A DNA stretch of 64,000 nucleotides from Rhodobacter capsulatus (lineage in GTDB: Bacteria > Pseudomonadota > Alphaproteobacteria > Rhodobacterales > Rhodobacteraceae): assembly GCF_005144475.1 (NCBI RefSeq), contig NZ_SWJZ01000017.1, forward strand, positions 1 to 64,000, read 5' to 3'. The notes under the pieces were generated by a model. It had not been told where the DNA came from and ran no database searches. It saw only the letters and a program-made list of their open reading frames with translations. A program made the translations under genes and the position numbers. Of the stretch, positions 39,212-49,402 are shown piece after piece; within the stretch, counting starts at the first letter, position 1, and the number at the start of each line of letters is the position of its first letter.

Positions 39212-40381
39212 TCAGTAACTGTTTGTCTTCGCCCGTTCGAGGAAACGGTCAAGCCCTTCCTCGACGATGATCTGCGCCTGAACCACCCAGCGGTCGCCAC
39301 TGGCGCGCCCCGGAAAGCCCTTCAGATTGCCGTCCATCCAGGCAATTTCGGCCACGCCCCAAGCGGCGATCTGGTCGAAATGGAAGATGCCCAGATCGTG
39401 CAGAAGCGCCTCGATCGCCGGTCCGATGCTCTCGATCTTCTGCAGGTCGTCCGCCTTGCCGTCGCGTGCCGCGGCCAACGCAAGCGGTTTCTGCGCAGCG
39501 GTTTCAGCCGTTTGTGCGGCTTTCGCCGCCGCCCCGGCCGCCGGTGCCACCGGGGTTGACGTCCCCCCGGCCAGATCCGCCGTCGCCGCCGCTTTCGCCG
39601 CCTCGGCCGCCGCCTGCTGCTGCACCGCCGAGCGCGGCCGCGCGCTCATCAGACCGATCGCGCCCATCTGCCCCGAGACCTGCCATGGGGCGGAAAGCCG
39701 CACCTCGGTCCCGTCGATCCGGCGGGTGCCATCGCCCACCGCCACCGCCCGCGCGACCGAGCCGTTCTGCGCCTCGCGCCCCCCCGGGGTCGCCGTGCAG
39801 CTGGTCAGGCCGGTCGCGGGTTCCGCCCCGAACCGCCCGATCTGAGAGCCCGGCACCAGCGTCTTGCCCGCGGCCAGATCGTCGATCAGCCGCTCCAGCC
39901 CCGCCTCGGTCAGGTCCTCGTAGTAATCCTTGCCGATCTGCGCCATCGGCGCATTCGCGCAGGCGCCCAGACATTCGACCTCTTCCCAGCTGAACTTGCC
40001 ATCGGCCGACAGCGCATGCGGCTGCGCCGAGATCTTGCGCTTGCAGACCGACATCAGGTTTTCCGAGCCCATGATCATGCAGCTTGTGGTGCCGCAGACC
40101 TGGATATGCGCGACCGAACCCGTCGGCTGCAGCTGGAACATGAAGTAGAAGGACGCCACTTCGAGCACGCGGATATAGGGCATGTCGAGCAGGTCGGCGA
40201 CATGTTCGATCGCGGGCTTCGAGAGCCAGCCTTCCTGTTCCTGCGCGCGGAAAAGCAGCGGGATCACCGCCGAGGCCTGACGGCCCGCGGGGTATTTGGT
40301 GATCTGCGCTTCCGCCCAGGCGCGGTTCGCGGGCGTGAAGGCGAAGCTGTCGGGTTGGGTGGCGTGCAAACGGCGCAGCAT
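39212..40381 (-). CDS. nuoE: NADH-quinone oxidoreductase subunit E with C-terminal extension
   Basis: Residues 1-180 are the thioredoxin-like 24-kDa subunit with cluster N1a ligands C96, C101, C137 and C141. Unlike the usual 160-240-residue proteins it continues to 389 residues: an unstructured linker (180-300) and a helix-hairpin-helix-like module at about 309-375 ([31 protein letters not shown]). This module resembles the predicted H3TH domains attached to many alphaproteobacterial proteins. The stop codon lies 99 bases before the next frame; the start overlaps the nuoD stop. Confidence 0.95.
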   Translation of the reverse strand: MLRRLHATQPDSFAFTPANRAWAEAQITKYPAGRQASAVIPLLFRAQEQEGWLSKPAIEHVADLLDMPYIRVLEVASFYFMFQLQPTGSVAHIQVCGTTSCMIMGSENLMSVCKRKISAQPHALSADGKFSWEEVECLGACANAPMAQIGKDYYEDLTEAGLERLIDDLAAGKTLVPGSQIGRFGAEPATGLTSCTATPGGREAQNGSVARAVAVGDGTRRIDGTEVRLSAPWQVSGQMGAIGLMSARPRSAVQQQAAAEAAKAAATADLAGGTSTPVAPAAGAAAKAAQTAETAAQKPLALAAARDGKADDLQKIESIGPAIEALLHDLGIFHFDQIAAWGVAEIAWMDGNLKGFPGRASGDRWVVQAQIIVEEGLDRFLERAKTNSY

Positions 40382-41622
40382 CAGCGGTCAATCTCCCCGA
40401 ACACGACATCCATCGTGCCGATGATGGCCGACACATCGGCCAGTTGGTGTCCCTTGGCGACGGCATCGATCGATTGCAGATGCGCGTAGCCCGGCGCGCG
40501 GATCTTGGCGCGATAGGGTTTGTTGGTGCCATCGGCGACCAGATAGACGCCGAATTCGCCCTTCGGCGCCTCGACCGCGGCATAGACCTCGCCCGCGGGA
40601 ACCTTGAAGCCCTCGGTGTAAAGCTTGAAATGGTGGATGAGCGCCTCCATCGAGGTCTTCATCTCGGCCCGTTTCGGCGGCGTCAGCTTGCCGCGCGAAA
40701 GGATGTCGCCCTGCCCGTCCGGCGCGCGCAGTTTCGCGCAGGCCTGCAGGATGATGCTGGTCGACTCGCGCATCTCGGCCATGCGGACCAGGTAGCGGTC
40801 ATAGCAGTCGCCATTCTTGCCGATGGCCACTTTGAAGTCGAATTCGTCATAGCATTCATAGGGTTGCGCGCGGCGCAAATCCCAGGCGAAGCCGGAACCG
40901 CGGACCATCACGCCGGAATAGCCCCAGCGGGAAATCTCTTCCTCGGTGATGATGCAGATATCGGCGTTGCGCTGCTTGAAGATCCGGTTTTCGGTCAGCA
41001 GCCCCTCGATGTCATCAAGCACCTGCGGGAAAGCCTTGGCCCAGATCTCGATATCGTCGATCAGATCGGGCGGCAGATCCTGATGCACCCCGCCCGGGCG
41101 GAAGTAGTTCGCGTGCAGACGCGCGCCACAGGCCCGTTCGTAGAAGATCATGAGCTTTTCGCGTTCCTCGAAGCCCCAGAGCGGCGGCGTCAGCGCGCCG
41201 ACGTCCATCGCCTGCGTGGTGACGTTCAGAAGATGGTTCAGGATCCGGCCGATTTCCGAAAACAGCACCCGGATCAGCGAGGCGCGGCGCGGCACGGCAG
41301 TCCCGGTCAGCTTCTCGATCGCCAGGCACCAGGCATGTTCCTGGTTCATCGGCGCCACATAGTCGAGCCGGTCGAAATAGGGCGTGTTCTGCAGATAGGT
41401 CCGGCTTTCCATCAGCTTTTCGGTGCCGCGGTGCAAAAGCCCGATATGCGGGTCGGCACGTTCGACGATTTCCCCGTCGAGTTCCAGCACCATCCGCAAA
41501 ACCCCGTGCGCCGCAGGGTGTTGCGGGCCGAAGTTGATGTTGAAGTTGCGGATGCTCTGCTCGCCGGTCAGCACGTCTTCCGAGCCGTCGTCGTAGCTGT
41601 TGTGCCGGATGTCGCCGTCCAT
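40381..41622 (-). CDS. nuoD: NADH-quinone oxidoreductase subunit D
   Basis: The 49-kDa subunit, 413 residues, which forms the quinone site with NuoB. Signatures: [20 protein letters not shown] (28-47), with the quinone-site His residues, and the C-terminal DVVFGEIDR. Its stop overlaps the nuoE start by one base. Confidence 0.98.
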   Translation of the reverse strand: MDGDIRHNSYDDGSEDVLTGEQSIRNFNINFGPQHPAAHGVLRMVLELDGEIVERADPHIGLLHRGTEKLMESRTYLQNTPYFDRLDYVAPMNQEHAWCLAIEKLTGTAVPRRASLIRVLFSEIGRILNHLLNVTTQAMDVGALTPPLWGFEEREKLMIFYERACGARLHANYFRPGGVHQDLPPDLIDDIEIWAKAFPQVLDDIEGLLTENRIFKQRNADICIITEEEISRWGYSGVMVRGSGFAWDLRRAQPYECYDEFDFKVAIGKNGDCYDRYLVRMAEMRESTSIILQACAKLRAPDGQGDILSRGKLTPPKRAEMKTSMEALIHHFKLYTEGFKVPAGEVYAAVEAPKGEFGVYLVADGTNKPYRAKIRAPGYAHLQSIDAVAKGHQLADVSAIIGTMDVVFGEIDR

Positions 41623-41667
41623 GCCTCTTCCCCTTGTGCTGCTTGCCTCAGCCGTTCCGTTGCCGGA

Positions 41668-42267
41668 TCAGCTGCGCTTCTCGTCGCCCGGAAGCACGCT
41701 CTGCGCGCCTTCCCACGGGCTGAGGAAATCGAATTGCCGGTATTCCTGCGCCAGCTTCACCGGTTCGTAGACGACGCGCTTTTGCACCTCGTCGTAACGC
41801 AGCTCGATGTAGCCGGTGGTCGGGAAATCCTTGCGCAGCGGGTGGCCGCGGAAGCCGTAATCGGTCAGCAGCCGGCGCAGGTCCGGATGGCCCGAGAACA
41901 GGATGCCGAACATGTCGAAGACTTCGCGCTCGTACCAGTTCGCCGCCGGATAGACGTCGGTGATCGAGGGGCACATCACGTCTTCGGTCAGGGCCGCCTT
42001 GACGCGGATGCGCTGGTTCTTCCACATCGACAGGAAATGCCAGACCATCTCGAACCGCGCCGGGCGTTCGGGCCAGTCGACGGCGGTCAGATCGACCAGC
42101 GTGGTGAAGCGGCAGTCCACGTCATCGCGCAGGAACTGCACGAAGCCGACAATGCCCTCGGGCCTGACGGTCACCGTCAGCTCGCCGCCGATCACCTCGG
42201 CCGAGATCACCTCCCCGGCACGTTTCCGCGCGACATGCGCCGCGAGGTCTTGCAGCTTTTCGCTCAT
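41668..42267 (-). CDS. nuoC: NADH-quinone oxidoreductase subunit C
   Basis: The 30-kDa subunit, 199 residues, of the connecting fragment. The family signature [20 protein letters not shown] near 112-131 with [11 protein letters not shown] is present. ATG 42267 is chosen because AGGAGG lies six bases upstream; the ATG two codons earlier directly abuts that sequence. It is separate from nuoD, unlike the fused NuoCD of E. coli. Confidence 0.97.
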   Translation of the reverse strand: MSEKLQDLAAHVARKRAGEVISAEVIGGELTVTVRPEGIVGFVQFLRDDVDCRFTTLVDLTAVDWPERPARFEMVWHFLSMWKNQRIRVKAALTEDVMCPSITDVYPAANWYEREVFDMFGILFSGHPDLRRLLTDYGFRGHPLRKDFPTTGYIELRYDEVQKRVVYEPVKLAQEYRQFDFLSPWEGAQSVLPGDEKRS

Positions 42268-42278
42268 GCTCATCCTCC

Positions 42279-42803
42279 TCAGCGCACCAGCGTGCCGGTG
42301 CGGCGGATCTTGCGCTGCAGCTGCAAGATACCATACATCAGCGCCTCTGCCGAGGGCGGACAGCCGGGCACATAGATATCGACCGGCACGATGCGGTCGC
42401 AGCCGCGCACGACGGAATAGCTGTAGTGATAATAACCGCCGCCATTGGCGCAGCTGCCCATCGAGATCACATAGCGCGGCTCGGGCATCTGGTCGTAGAC
42501 CTTGCGCAGCGCAGGCGCCATCTTGTTGGTCAGCGTGCCCGCGACGATCATCACGTCGGATTGCCGCGGCGAGGCGCGCGGCGCGAAGCCGTAGCGTTCG
42601 ACGTCATAGCGCGGCATCGCGGTGTGCATCATCTCGACCGCGCAGCAGGCCAGACCGAAGGTCATCCAGTGCAGCGAGCCGTTGCGCGCCCAGTTGATGA
42701 TGTCCTCGGCGGTGGTGAGCAGGAAGCCCTTGTCCTGCAGGTCGCGGTTGAGCGCGGCCGCGGCAACGTCCATGTCGACGGCGGCGGTGTTGGCCCCGGT
42801 CAT
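42279..42803 (-). CDS. nuoB: NADH-quinone oxidoreductase subunit B
   Basis: The PSST homologue, 174 residues, carrying the terminal cluster N2. Ligands are in [12 protein letters not shown] (tandem cysteines near 50), [15 protein letters not shown] near 115 and [11 protein letters not shown] near 145. ATG 42803 overlaps the nuoA stop as ATGA; an in-frame ATG three codons upstream is possible. Confidence 0.97.
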   Translation of the reverse strand: MTGANTAAVDMDVAAAALNRDLQDKGFLLTTAEDIINWARNGSLHWMTFGLACCAVEMMHTAMPRYDVERYGFAPRASPRQSDVMIVAGTLTNKMAPALRKVYDQMPEPRYVISMGSCANGGGYYHYSYSVVRGCDRIVPVDIYVPGCPPSAEALMYGILQLQRKIRRTGTLVR

Positions 42804-43183
42804 CACGCCCATTCCAGCGCCCCCTTCTTCCATTCATAGGCAAAGCCCACGGTCAGCACGGACAGGAACACCATCATCGACCAGAAGGCGGTCATCGACA
42901 TGTCGCCAAAGGCCACCGCCCAGGGGAACAGGAACGCCACTTCAAGATCGAAGATGATGAACAGGATCGACACCAGATAGAAGCGCACGTCGAACTTCAT
43001 CCGCGCGTCGTCAAAGGCGTTGAAGCCGCATTCGTAGGCCGAGACTTTTTCCGGGTCGGGATTGCGATGGGCGATGATCGCGGCCGCGGCAATCAGGATC
43101 AGTCCAAGCCCGATCGCCATGGCCAGAAGGACGAGTATGGGAAGATATTCCCGCAACATTCCATGCGTGAGCGCGTCTTGCAT
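42803..43183 (-). CDS. nuoA: NADH-quinone oxidoreductase subunit A
   Basis: ND3 homologue, 126 residues and three helices. The conserved loop [20 protein letters not shown] (about 50-69) contains the ND3-type cysteine that is shielded in the active state of complex I, and FLIFD-type sequence follows ([16 protein letters not shown]). It is the first gene of the operon. Confidence 0.97.
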   Translation of the reverse strand: MQDALTHGMLREYLPILVLLAMAIGLGLILIAAAAIIAHRNPDPEKVSAYECGFNAFDDARMKFDVRFYLVSILFIIFDLEVAFLFPWAVAFGDMSMTAFWSMMVFLSVLTVGFAYEWKKGALEWA

Positions 43184-43446
43184 CTTTTGACCCCTTTTGC
43201 CCCCGGTTGCACCTTCCCGTGCGCGGGGGCGGCAAGGGGAGGAATAGCCCTCTCCCCCCCTCCGGTCAACATCGCGAGGCCCGGATTCTGGGTTTGAGAC
43301 GCATTTTGTATACCGATGCACACCGGATTTGAGACGTTTCGCCGCTGCGACAAGGAGTTGCCGCAATGCGGCAACATGTCTCGCCCCAGGACCGGGGCAA
43401 GAACCGGGCCGAATCGGCCAATGCGCGAAATAATATTGCGAATCTG
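43184..43446 (-). promoter_or_regulatory. nuo operon upstream region with repeats
   Basis: The 263-bp region between the liu hydratase stop and nuoA should hold the nuo promoter. It contains a 9-bp direct repeat TTTGAGACG (43293-43301 and 43328-43336), a TATACA-like -10 on the minus strand near 43307-43312 without a clear -35, and the palindrome TTGCCGC-AAT-GCGGCAA (43358-43374). These are candidate operators. Confidence 0.5.
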
Positions 43447-44232
43447 TCAGTTCACAAGCCAGTGAGGCGCCCGCCGGTCAAAGAAAGCCGCCAGACCCTC
43501 CTGCGCTTCGGCGCTTTCCCAACGCGCCACCAAAGCGGCAATCGTGCGCTCCTGCGCCTCCGAGTCGAGCCCCGGCGTCAAGGCGCGCACCAGCGCCTTC
43601 GCCTCGGCCACGGCGCCGGGCGCGCAGGCGAGATAGGGGGTGACTTCGGCCTCGATCGCGGCGTCCAGATCGGCGGCCGGAACGGTGCGCGCGAGCAGGT
43701 TCAGCCCCACCGCCTCGGCGGCCGAAAACAGCCGCGAGGACATGAAGACCGCCCGCGCCTTCGCCGGGCTCATCCGGGCGATGACATAGGGCGAAATCGT
43801 CGCCGGGGTCAGGCCAAGTTTCGTTTCGGTCAGGCCGAACCGCGCGCCCTCGGCGGCGATGGCGACATCGCAGACCGAGATCATGCCGATGCCGCCGCCA
43901 AAGGCATTGCCCTGCACCCGGCCGATGACCGGCTTCGGGCAGTCGTTCAGCGCCGCCAGCATCGCGGCCAGGCTGCGGGCACTGGCCGCGCGCGCCGCGG
44001 GCGTGGCGGTGATATTGGCCTGCATCCAGCGCAGATCCCCCCCGGCGCAGAAACTCGCCCCCTCGGCCGCCAGAACGACAACCCGCACCGCGGGATCGGC
44101 GCCCAGCTGCCCGATGGCGCGGGTCAGCTCCCCGATCATCTGCGCGTCGAGCGCATTGTGCTTGGCCGCACGCGACAGCCAAAGCCACGCCACGCCGCGG
44201 GCATCGGTCTCGATCCGGATCGTCTCAAACAT
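43447..44232 (-). CDS. Enoyl-CoA hydratase, probable methylglutaconyl-CoA hydratase
   Basis: A 261-residue crotonase-fold enzyme. The oxyanion-hole strands are [14 protein letters not shown] near 58-71 and [19 protein letters not shown] near 107-125. Position in a leucine degradation operon between HMG-CoA lyase and nuo suggests conversion of 3-methylglutaconyl-CoA to HMG-CoA (LiuC/AtuE-like). General enoyl-CoA hydratase activity cannot be excluded by sequence. The start overlaps the HMG-CoA lyase stop by eight bases. Confidence 0.88.
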   Translation of the reverse strand: MFETIRIETDARGVAWLWLSRAAKHNALDAQMIGELTRAIGQLGADPAVRVVVLAAEGASFCAGGDLRWMQANITATPAARAASARSLAAMLAALNDCPKPVIGRVQGNAFGGGIGMISVCDVAIAAEGARFGLTETKLGLTPATISPYVIARMSPAKARAVFMSSRLFSAAEAVGLNLLARTVPAADLDAAIEAEVTPYLACAPGAVAEAKALVRALTPGLDSEAQERTIAALVARWESAEAQEGLAAFFDRRAPHWLVN

Positions 44233-45088
44233 CCTGTCCCCCCTTCAGCTTGCGCGCGAGCGCCGCCGCCCGCGCCAGCGCCACCGGGTCAAGCCCGGTG
44301 TCATAGCCCAGCGCCCAAAGCCGCGCCGCCACCTTTTCCGTCGCCACATTGCCGGCCGCGCCCGGCGCATAGGGACAGCCGCCCAGCCCCCCCGCCGCGG
44401 CGTCAAAGACCCGCAGACCCAGCGCCAGGCTCGCCTCGATGTTTTCCAGCGCCCGCCCCGCGGTGTCGTGGAAATGCCCGGCCAGCCGCGCGGGCGGCAT
44501 CTCGTTCAAGACCGCGCGCAACATCGCCGTGACGGTCTCGGGCCGCCCCTGCCCGATCGTGTCGCCCAAACTGACCTCGTAACAGCCCAGATCGCGCAGC
44601 GCGGCCACCACCTGCGCCACCTTTTCGGGCGCGATCGCGCCCTCGAACGGGCAGTCGGTGACCATCGAGACATAGCCCCGCACCGGCAAAAGCGCCGCCT
44701 GCGCCGCCTGCAGCACCGGCGCGAAGCGGGCCAGGCTTTCGGCGATGGTGCAATTCAGATTGGCGCGCGAAAACCCCTCGGAGGCCGAGGCGAAGATCGC
44801 CACCTCGTCGACCCCGGCCGCGAAGGCCGCCTGAAAGCCCTGCAGATTGGGCGTCAGCGCCGCATAGCGCGTGCCCGGACGCCGTGCGATCCCCGCCAGC
44901 ACCGCGCCGCCATCGGCCATCTGCGGCACCCATTTCGGGCTGACAAAGGACGCCACCTCGATCCGGCTGAAGCCCGCGTCCGAGAGCGCATCGACCAGCG
45001 CGATCTTGTCGGCGGTGGCGATGAAGCGGGCCTCGTTCTGCAACCCGTCGCGGGGCGCCATTTCGACGATGTCGACGCGCTCAGCCAT
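44225..45088 (-). CDS. Hydroxymethylglutaryl-CoA lyase
   Basis: A TIM-barrel lyase, 287 residues, cleaving HMG-CoA to acetoacetate and acetyl-CoA, the last step of leucine breakdown. EMAPRDGLQNEARF near 9-22 gives the metal/catalytic Arg-Asp pair, and GGLGGCPYAPGAAGNVATE near 235 holds the catalytic cysteine loop. The stop codon overlaps the hydratase start, and the ATG overlaps the GST stop by eight bases. Confidence 0.95.
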   Translation of the reverse strand: MAERVDIVEMAPRDGLQNEARFIATADKIALVDALSDAGFSRIEVASFVSPKWVPQMADGGAVLAGIARRPGTRYAALTPNLQGFQAAFAAGVDEVAIFASASEGFSRANLNCTIAESLARFAPVLQAAQAALLPVRGYVSMVTDCPFEGAIAPEKVAQVVAALRDLGCYEVSLGDTIGQGRPETVTAMLRAVLNEMPPARLAGHFHDTAGRALENIEASLALGLRVFDAAAGGLGGCPYAPGAAGNVATEKVAARLWALGYDTGLDPVALARAAALARKLKGGQDV

Positions 45089-45728
45089 CGGGCAGCTCGT
45101 AGAAGTCGCGGGCATAGATCGTCGCCCCGCCGCGCTCGACGGCGCGCAGATGCGCGGGCCGCGCCTGCGCCCGGGCGATCCAGCCGGCGATGGCGGGGAA
45201 TTTTTCGCGCGGAACGAAGCGGAACATCGCATCCATGTTGAAGCCGAACATGCAATCCGCGGCCGAGAACTGCCCCAAGATCCAGTCCCGCCCGCTCAGC
45301 CGCGCCTCGAGCGCATGCAGGGTGATTTCGAGCCGCTTCGTGTCGAGCCGCATCAAAGGCACCGACCGGGCGCTCTCGGGGCGCAGGAAGATGTGATGAA
45401 TGTTGAGCGCTTGCAGGATGTTGCCCTGGGTTTCGGCGAAATGCATCCATTCAAGGAAGGCGCCGCGGTCGGGGTCGCCAAGGCGCGGCGCCAGGCGCCC
45501 GCGGGTCTCGGTCAGATATTGCGTGATGGCGCCGGATTCGAAGATCACCCGGCCGTCGATCTCCAGCGCCGGGATGCGCCCGGCCGGGGACAGCGCGCGG
45601 AATTCGGGGCTGCGCAGGCTGCCATCGGTCAGCGACCAGACCCGGATATCGGCCTCTTCGCCCAGCTCCTCCAGAAGCCACAGCACCCGATGCGAGCGCG
45701 AGCCCGGGATGTGATGCAGGATCGTCAT
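45081..45728 (-). CDS. Glutathione S-transferase family protein in the liu operon
   Basis: A 215-residue GST. The N-terminal thioredoxin-like domain reads LHHIPGSRSHRVLWLLEELG with Ser residues at the usual catalytic position, GRIPALEIDG near 50-59 with the cis-proline, and ESGAITQYL near 64. The helical C-terminal domain has the capping DWILGQFSAADCMFG near 150. It is embedded in the operon with overlaps at both ends, which is not a standard part of the pathway. It might detoxify a reactive enoyl-CoA intermediate, but this is speculation. Confidence 0.88.
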   Translation of the reverse strand: MTILHHIPGSRSHRVLWLLEELGEEADIRVWSLTDGSLRSPEFRALSPAGRIPALEIDGRVIFESGAITQYLTETRGRLAPRLGDPDRGAFLEWMHFAETQGNILQALNIHHIFLRPESARSVPLMRLDTKRLEITLHALEARLSGRDWILGQFSAADCMFGFNMDAMFRFVPREKFPAIAGWIARAQARPAHLRAVERGGATIYARDFYELPDG

Positions 45729-47647
45729 GCCACCTCCTCCTCGGCCAGACGGATCAGCGCCGCCCCGGCCTCCACCTGATCGCCCGCGCCCGCCAGAACC
45801 TCGGCCACAAGGCCCGCCCGCGCGGCGCACAGCGTATGTTCCATTTTCATCGCTTCCAGAACGGCCAGCCGGTCGCCCGCCGCCACCTGCGCACCGGGCG
45901 CGACGAAGACAGCTTTCACCAGACCGGGCATCGGCGCAAGCGTGAGGCCGGAGGCAACGGCGCCACTTTCGCGGGCCAGCGGATCGGGGCGGGCGAAGCG
46001 ATGCGCGCCCTGCAGGAAGACGGTGATCTCGTCTTCCGCGACATGGATCTGCGCCCCGGTCTTGGCGCCATCGACCCACCAGCCATCGGGGTGCAGGGTG
46101 CAGTCATGCCCCTGCCCGCCGATCTCGACGCGGATCCGGTTCGGGCCGGTGACCTGCAGATGCGCGGGCTCCTCGAAGGGCACCGGGCGGCGCAGCGGCG
46201 CCCAAAGGGCGAAGCCGGTGCCGGGGGCCTGATGCAGCCCCGCCGCGGCGATCACGGCCAGCGCCCGGGCGGCGGGCGGGGTGGTTGGCGGGGTGGTGAG
46301 CGCCTGCAGATCGCGGGCGATCAGCCCGGTGTCGACATCGCCCGCGCCAAAGCCCGGATGCCGGGCAAGCCGGGCGAGGAAGCCGAGGTTCGTCACCGTG
46401 CCCGCGACCTGCGTCGCCTCCAGCGCCCGCGCCAGCGCATTCAGGGCGGCGGCACGGGTCGGGCCGTGGGTGATCACCTTGGCGATCATCGGATCATACC
46501 AGGGGCTGATCGTATCGCCCGGCCGGACCCCGGTTTCCACCCGCACGCCGGGGGGGAAGTGCAGGTGTTTCAAGGTGCCGGTCGCGGGCAGGAAGCCTGC
46601 GGGCACATCCTCGGCGTAAAGGCGGGCCTCAAACGCATGGCCCCGGAGGATCAGGTCTTCCTGCCGCGCGGGCAAGGCCTCTCCGGCGGCGACGCGCAGC
46701 TGCCATTCGACCAGATCGACGCCGGTGATGGCTTCGGTGACCGGATGTTCGACCTGCAGCCGGGTGTTCATCTCCATGAACCAGAACCGGTCGGGGCGCA
46801 GCCCGTCCGAGGCATCGGTGATGAATTCGACCGTGCCCGCGCCCGCGTAGCCGATCGCCTCGGCGGCGCGGACGGCGGCCTGGCCCATCGCGGCGCGCAT
46901 CTCGGCGGTCATGCCCGGCGCCGGGGCTTCCTCGATCACCTTCTGATGGCGGCGTTGCAGCGAGCAATCGCGTTCATAAAGATGCACGGCGCGGCGGCCG
47001 TCGCCAAAGACCTGCACCTCGATATGGCGGGGCTTTTCGACATATTTCTCGATCAGCACGGCGGAGTTGCCAAAGGCCGTCTGCGCCTCGCCCTGCGCCG
47101 AGGCCAGGGCTGCGGCGAAATCCGCGGCGCGGTCCACCCGGCGCATGCCCTTGCCGCCGCCGCCCGCCACCGCCTTGATCAGCACCGGAAAGCCCAAGGC
47201 CTCGGCCGCGCCCGCCAGATGCTCGGGGTCCTGATTGTCGCCGTGATAGCCCGGCACGACGGGCACGCCCGCCTCGGCCATCAGCGCCTTGGCCGCATCC
47301 TTGAGCCCCATCGCCCGGATCGCCGCGCCCGAGGGACCGATGAAGGTCAGCCCCGCCGCGGCGACCGCATCGACGAAATCGGGGTTTTCCGAGAGGAACC
47401 CGTAGCCCGGATGGATCGCCTCCGCCCCGGTTTGCAGCGCGGCTTCGATGATCGCATCGCCGCGCAGATAGCTGTCGGCCGGGCGCGGCCCGCCGATAGG
47501 AACGGCCTCGTCGGCCATCGCGACATGGCGCGCGCCCGCATCGGCGTCGGAATAGACCGCGACCGTGGCGACGCCCAGACGACGGGCGGTGTCGATCACC
47601 CGACAGGCGATCTCGGCCCTATTGGCGATCAGGATCTTGGCGAACAT
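45725..47647 (-). CDS. Methylcrotonoyl-CoA carboxylase, biotin-containing alpha subunit
   Basis: A 640-residue biotin carboxylase/carrier protein. The order is biotin carboxylase domain (KILIANRAEIACRVI at 4-18; ATP-grasp loop KAVAGGGGKGMR near 155), linker, and biotinyl domain ending in LEAMKMEHTL with biotin on Lys601. It pairs with the beta subunit upstream in the operon, carboxylating 3-methylcrotonyl-CoA. It needs modification by the BirA at 24 kb. Assignment to methylcrotonyl- and not propionyl-CoA carboxylase rests on the neighbours. Confidence 0.93.
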   Translation of the reverse strand: MFAKILIANRAEIACRVIDTARRLGVATVAVYSDADAGARHVAMADEAVPIGGPRPADSYLRGDAIIEAALQTGAEAIHPGYGFLSENPDFVDAVAAAGLTFIGPSGAAIRAMGLKDAAKALMAEAGVPVVPGYHGDNQDPEHLAGAAEALGFPVLIKAVAGGGGKGMRRVDRAADFAAALASAQGEAQTAFGNSAVLIEKYVEKPRHIEVQVFGDGRRAVHLYERDCSLQRRHQKVIEEAPAPGMTAEMRAAMGQAAVRAAEAIGYAGAGTVEFITDASDGLRPDRFWFMEMNTRLQVEHPVTEAITGVDLVEWQLRVAAGEALPARQEDLILRGHAFEARLYAEDVPAGFLPATGTLKHLHFPPGVRVETGVRPGDTISPWYDPMIAKVITHGPTRAAALNALARALEATQVAGTVTNLGFLARLARHPGFGAGDVDTGLIARDLQALTTPPTTPPAARALAVIAAAGLHQAPGTGFALWAPLRRPVPFEEPAHLQVTGPNRIRVEIGGQGHDCTLHPDGWWVDGAKTGAQIHVAEDEITVFLQGAHRFARPDPLARESGAVASGLTLAPMPGLVKAVFVAPGAQVAAGDRLAVLEAMKMEHTLCAARAGLVAEVLAGAGDQVEAGAALIRLAEEEVA

Positions 47648-47669
47648 GGCGGTCTCCTTGGTCTGCGGC

Positions 47670-47780
47670 GGGGGGCGCTGCCCCGCATCTTGCGTGGTTG
47701 GGGGGCGCTGCCCCCCGGGCCCCCCGGGATATTTGTGGCAAGATGAAAGGAATGGGTTTCATCTTGCTGCAAATATCCCC
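47670..47780. repeat. Inverted pair of dispersed repeats inside the liu operon
   Basis: Two GGGGGC-CTG-CCCC hairpins (47670-47684 and 47700-47716) precede GGGATATTTGTGGCAAGATG plus AAA at 47726-47748. Eight bases later the same element lies in reverse at 47757-47779, matching at 21 of 23 positions. The pair forms a long hairpin between the mccB and mccA genes. Confidence 0.8.
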
Positions 47781-47797
47781 GCCGGAGGCATCGAAAG

Positions 47798-49402
47798 TCA
47801 CATGCGGAAGATCCCGAAGCGGGTGGGCTCGATCGGCGCGCAAAGGCTGGCGGAGAGCGACAGCGCCAGCACCTCGCGGGTCTTGCGCGGATCGACGATG
47901 CCGTCATCCCAAAGCCGCGCCGAGGCATAAAGCGGTTGGCTCTGGCGCTCGAACATCTCGAGGGTCGGGCGTTTGAACTCGGCCTCTTCCTCGGCCGACC
48001 AATGCCCGCCCTTGCGCTCGATCCCTTCGCGCTTGACCGTGGCCAGAACGCCCGCCGCCTGTTCGCCGCCCATCACCGAGATGCGCGCATTCGGCCAGCT
48101 CCAGAGGAACCGCGGCGAATAGGCCCGGCCCGCCATGCCGTAATTGCCCGCGCCAAAGGAGCCGCCCACCAGCAGCGTGATCTTTGGCACGTTCGTCGTG
48201 GCGACGGCGGTGACCATCTTGGCGCCGTGCCGGGCGATGCCCTCGTTTTCATATTTGCGCCCGACCATGAAGCCTGTCACATTTTGCAGGAAAACCAAGG
48301 GGATGTTGCGCATCGAGCAGAGCTCGACGAAATGCGCGGCCTTTTGCGCGGCTTCCGAGAAGATCACCCCGTTGTTGGCGATGATCCCCACCGGGCAGCC
48401 TTTCACATGGGCGAAGCCGGTGACGATCGTCTCGCCGAAGCGCGGCTTGAATTCGTCAAAGCGCGAGCCGTCGACCACCCGGGCGATCACCTCGCGGATG
48501 TCATAGGGCGTGCGCAGATCCGCGGGCACGACGCCCAGGATCTCCTCGGGGTCATAGGCCGGGTCTTCGGGGGCCTGCCATTGCACGCTGGCCGGTTTGG
48601 CGCGGTTGAGGTGGCTCACGGCACGGCGGGCGAGCGCCAGCGCATGGGCGTCATCCTCGGCCAGATAATCGGCCACGCCCGACAGCCGCGTGTGCACGTC
48701 GCCGCCGCCAAGGTCTTCGGCGCTGACGACTTCGCCCGTGGCGGCCTTCACCAGCGGCGGACCGGCCAGAAAGATCGTGCCCTGATCCTTCACGATGATC
48801 GTCACATCCGACATCGCGGGCACATAGGCGCCCCCCGCGGTGCAGGAGCCCATGACGACGGCGATCTGGGCAATGCCCTTGGCCGACATCCGCGCCTGAT
48901 TGTAGAAGATGCGGCCGAAATGGTCGCGGTCGGGGAAGACCTCGTCCTGATTGGGCAGGTTGGCGCCGCCCGAGTCCACAAGATAGACGCAGGGCAGCGC
49001 GCAATCTTCCGCAATCTCCTGCGCGCGCAGGTGTTTCTTCACCGTCATCGGGTAATAGGTGCCGCCCTTCACGGTGGCGTCGTTCGCCACCACCATGACC
49101 TCCTGGCCGCTCACCCGGCCGATGCCCGCGATCACCCCGGCGCAGGGCGCGGCACCGTGATACATCCCATGCGCGGCAGTGGCGCCGATCTCGAGGAAGG
49201 GCGAGCCGGGGTCGAGCAGCGCCGCCACCCGTTCCCGTGGCGCCATCTTGCCGCGGGCGACATGGCGTTTCGTCGCCTCAAGCCCGCCCCCGGCGGCGGC
49301 ATGGGCGGCGGCCTCGCGCACCGTTTCCAGCAGCGCCAGATGCGCGGCCCGATTGGCGCGAAAGGTTTCGGAGCTGGGCAGGACGGCGGAAGAGAGCTTC
49401 AT
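47798..49402 (-). CDS. Methylcrotonoyl-CoA carboxylase, beta subunit
   Basis: The carboxyltransferase partner, 534 residues, with two crotonase-like domains. Signature stretches are [20 protein letters not shown] near 110, [16 protein letters not shown] near 185 and the second-domain [20 protein letters not shown] near 345. It transfers carboxyl from biotin to 3-methylcrotonyl-CoA. Its start overlaps the isovaleryl-CoA dehydrogenase stop by four bases; unusually, 150 bp with repeats separates it from the alpha subunit. Confidence 0.95.
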   Translation of the reverse strand: MKLSSAVLPSSETFRANRAAHLALLETVREAAAHAAAGGGLEATKRHVARGKMAPRERVAALLDPGSPFLEIGATAAHGMYHGAAPCAGVIAGIGRVSGQEVMVVANDATVKGGTYYPMTVKKHLRAQEIAEDCALPCVYLVDSGGANLPNQDEVFPDRDHFGRIFYNQARMSAKGIAQIAVVMGSCTAGGAYVPAMSDVTIIVKDQGTIFLAGPPLVKAATGEVVSAEDLGGGDVHTRLSGVADYLAEDDAHALALARRAVSHLNRAKPASVQWQAPEDPAYDPEEILGVVPADLRTPYDIREVIARVVDGSRFDEFKPRFGETIVTGFAHVKGCPVGIIANNGVIFSEAAQKAAHFVELCSMRNIPLVFLQNVTGFMVGRKYENEGIARHGAKMVTAVATTNVPKITLLVGGSFGAGNYGMAGRAYSPRFLWSWPNARISVMGGEQAAGVLATVKREGIERKGGHWSAEEEAEFKRPTLEMFERQSQPLYASARLWDDGIVDPRKTREVLALSLSASLCAPIEPTRFGIFRM

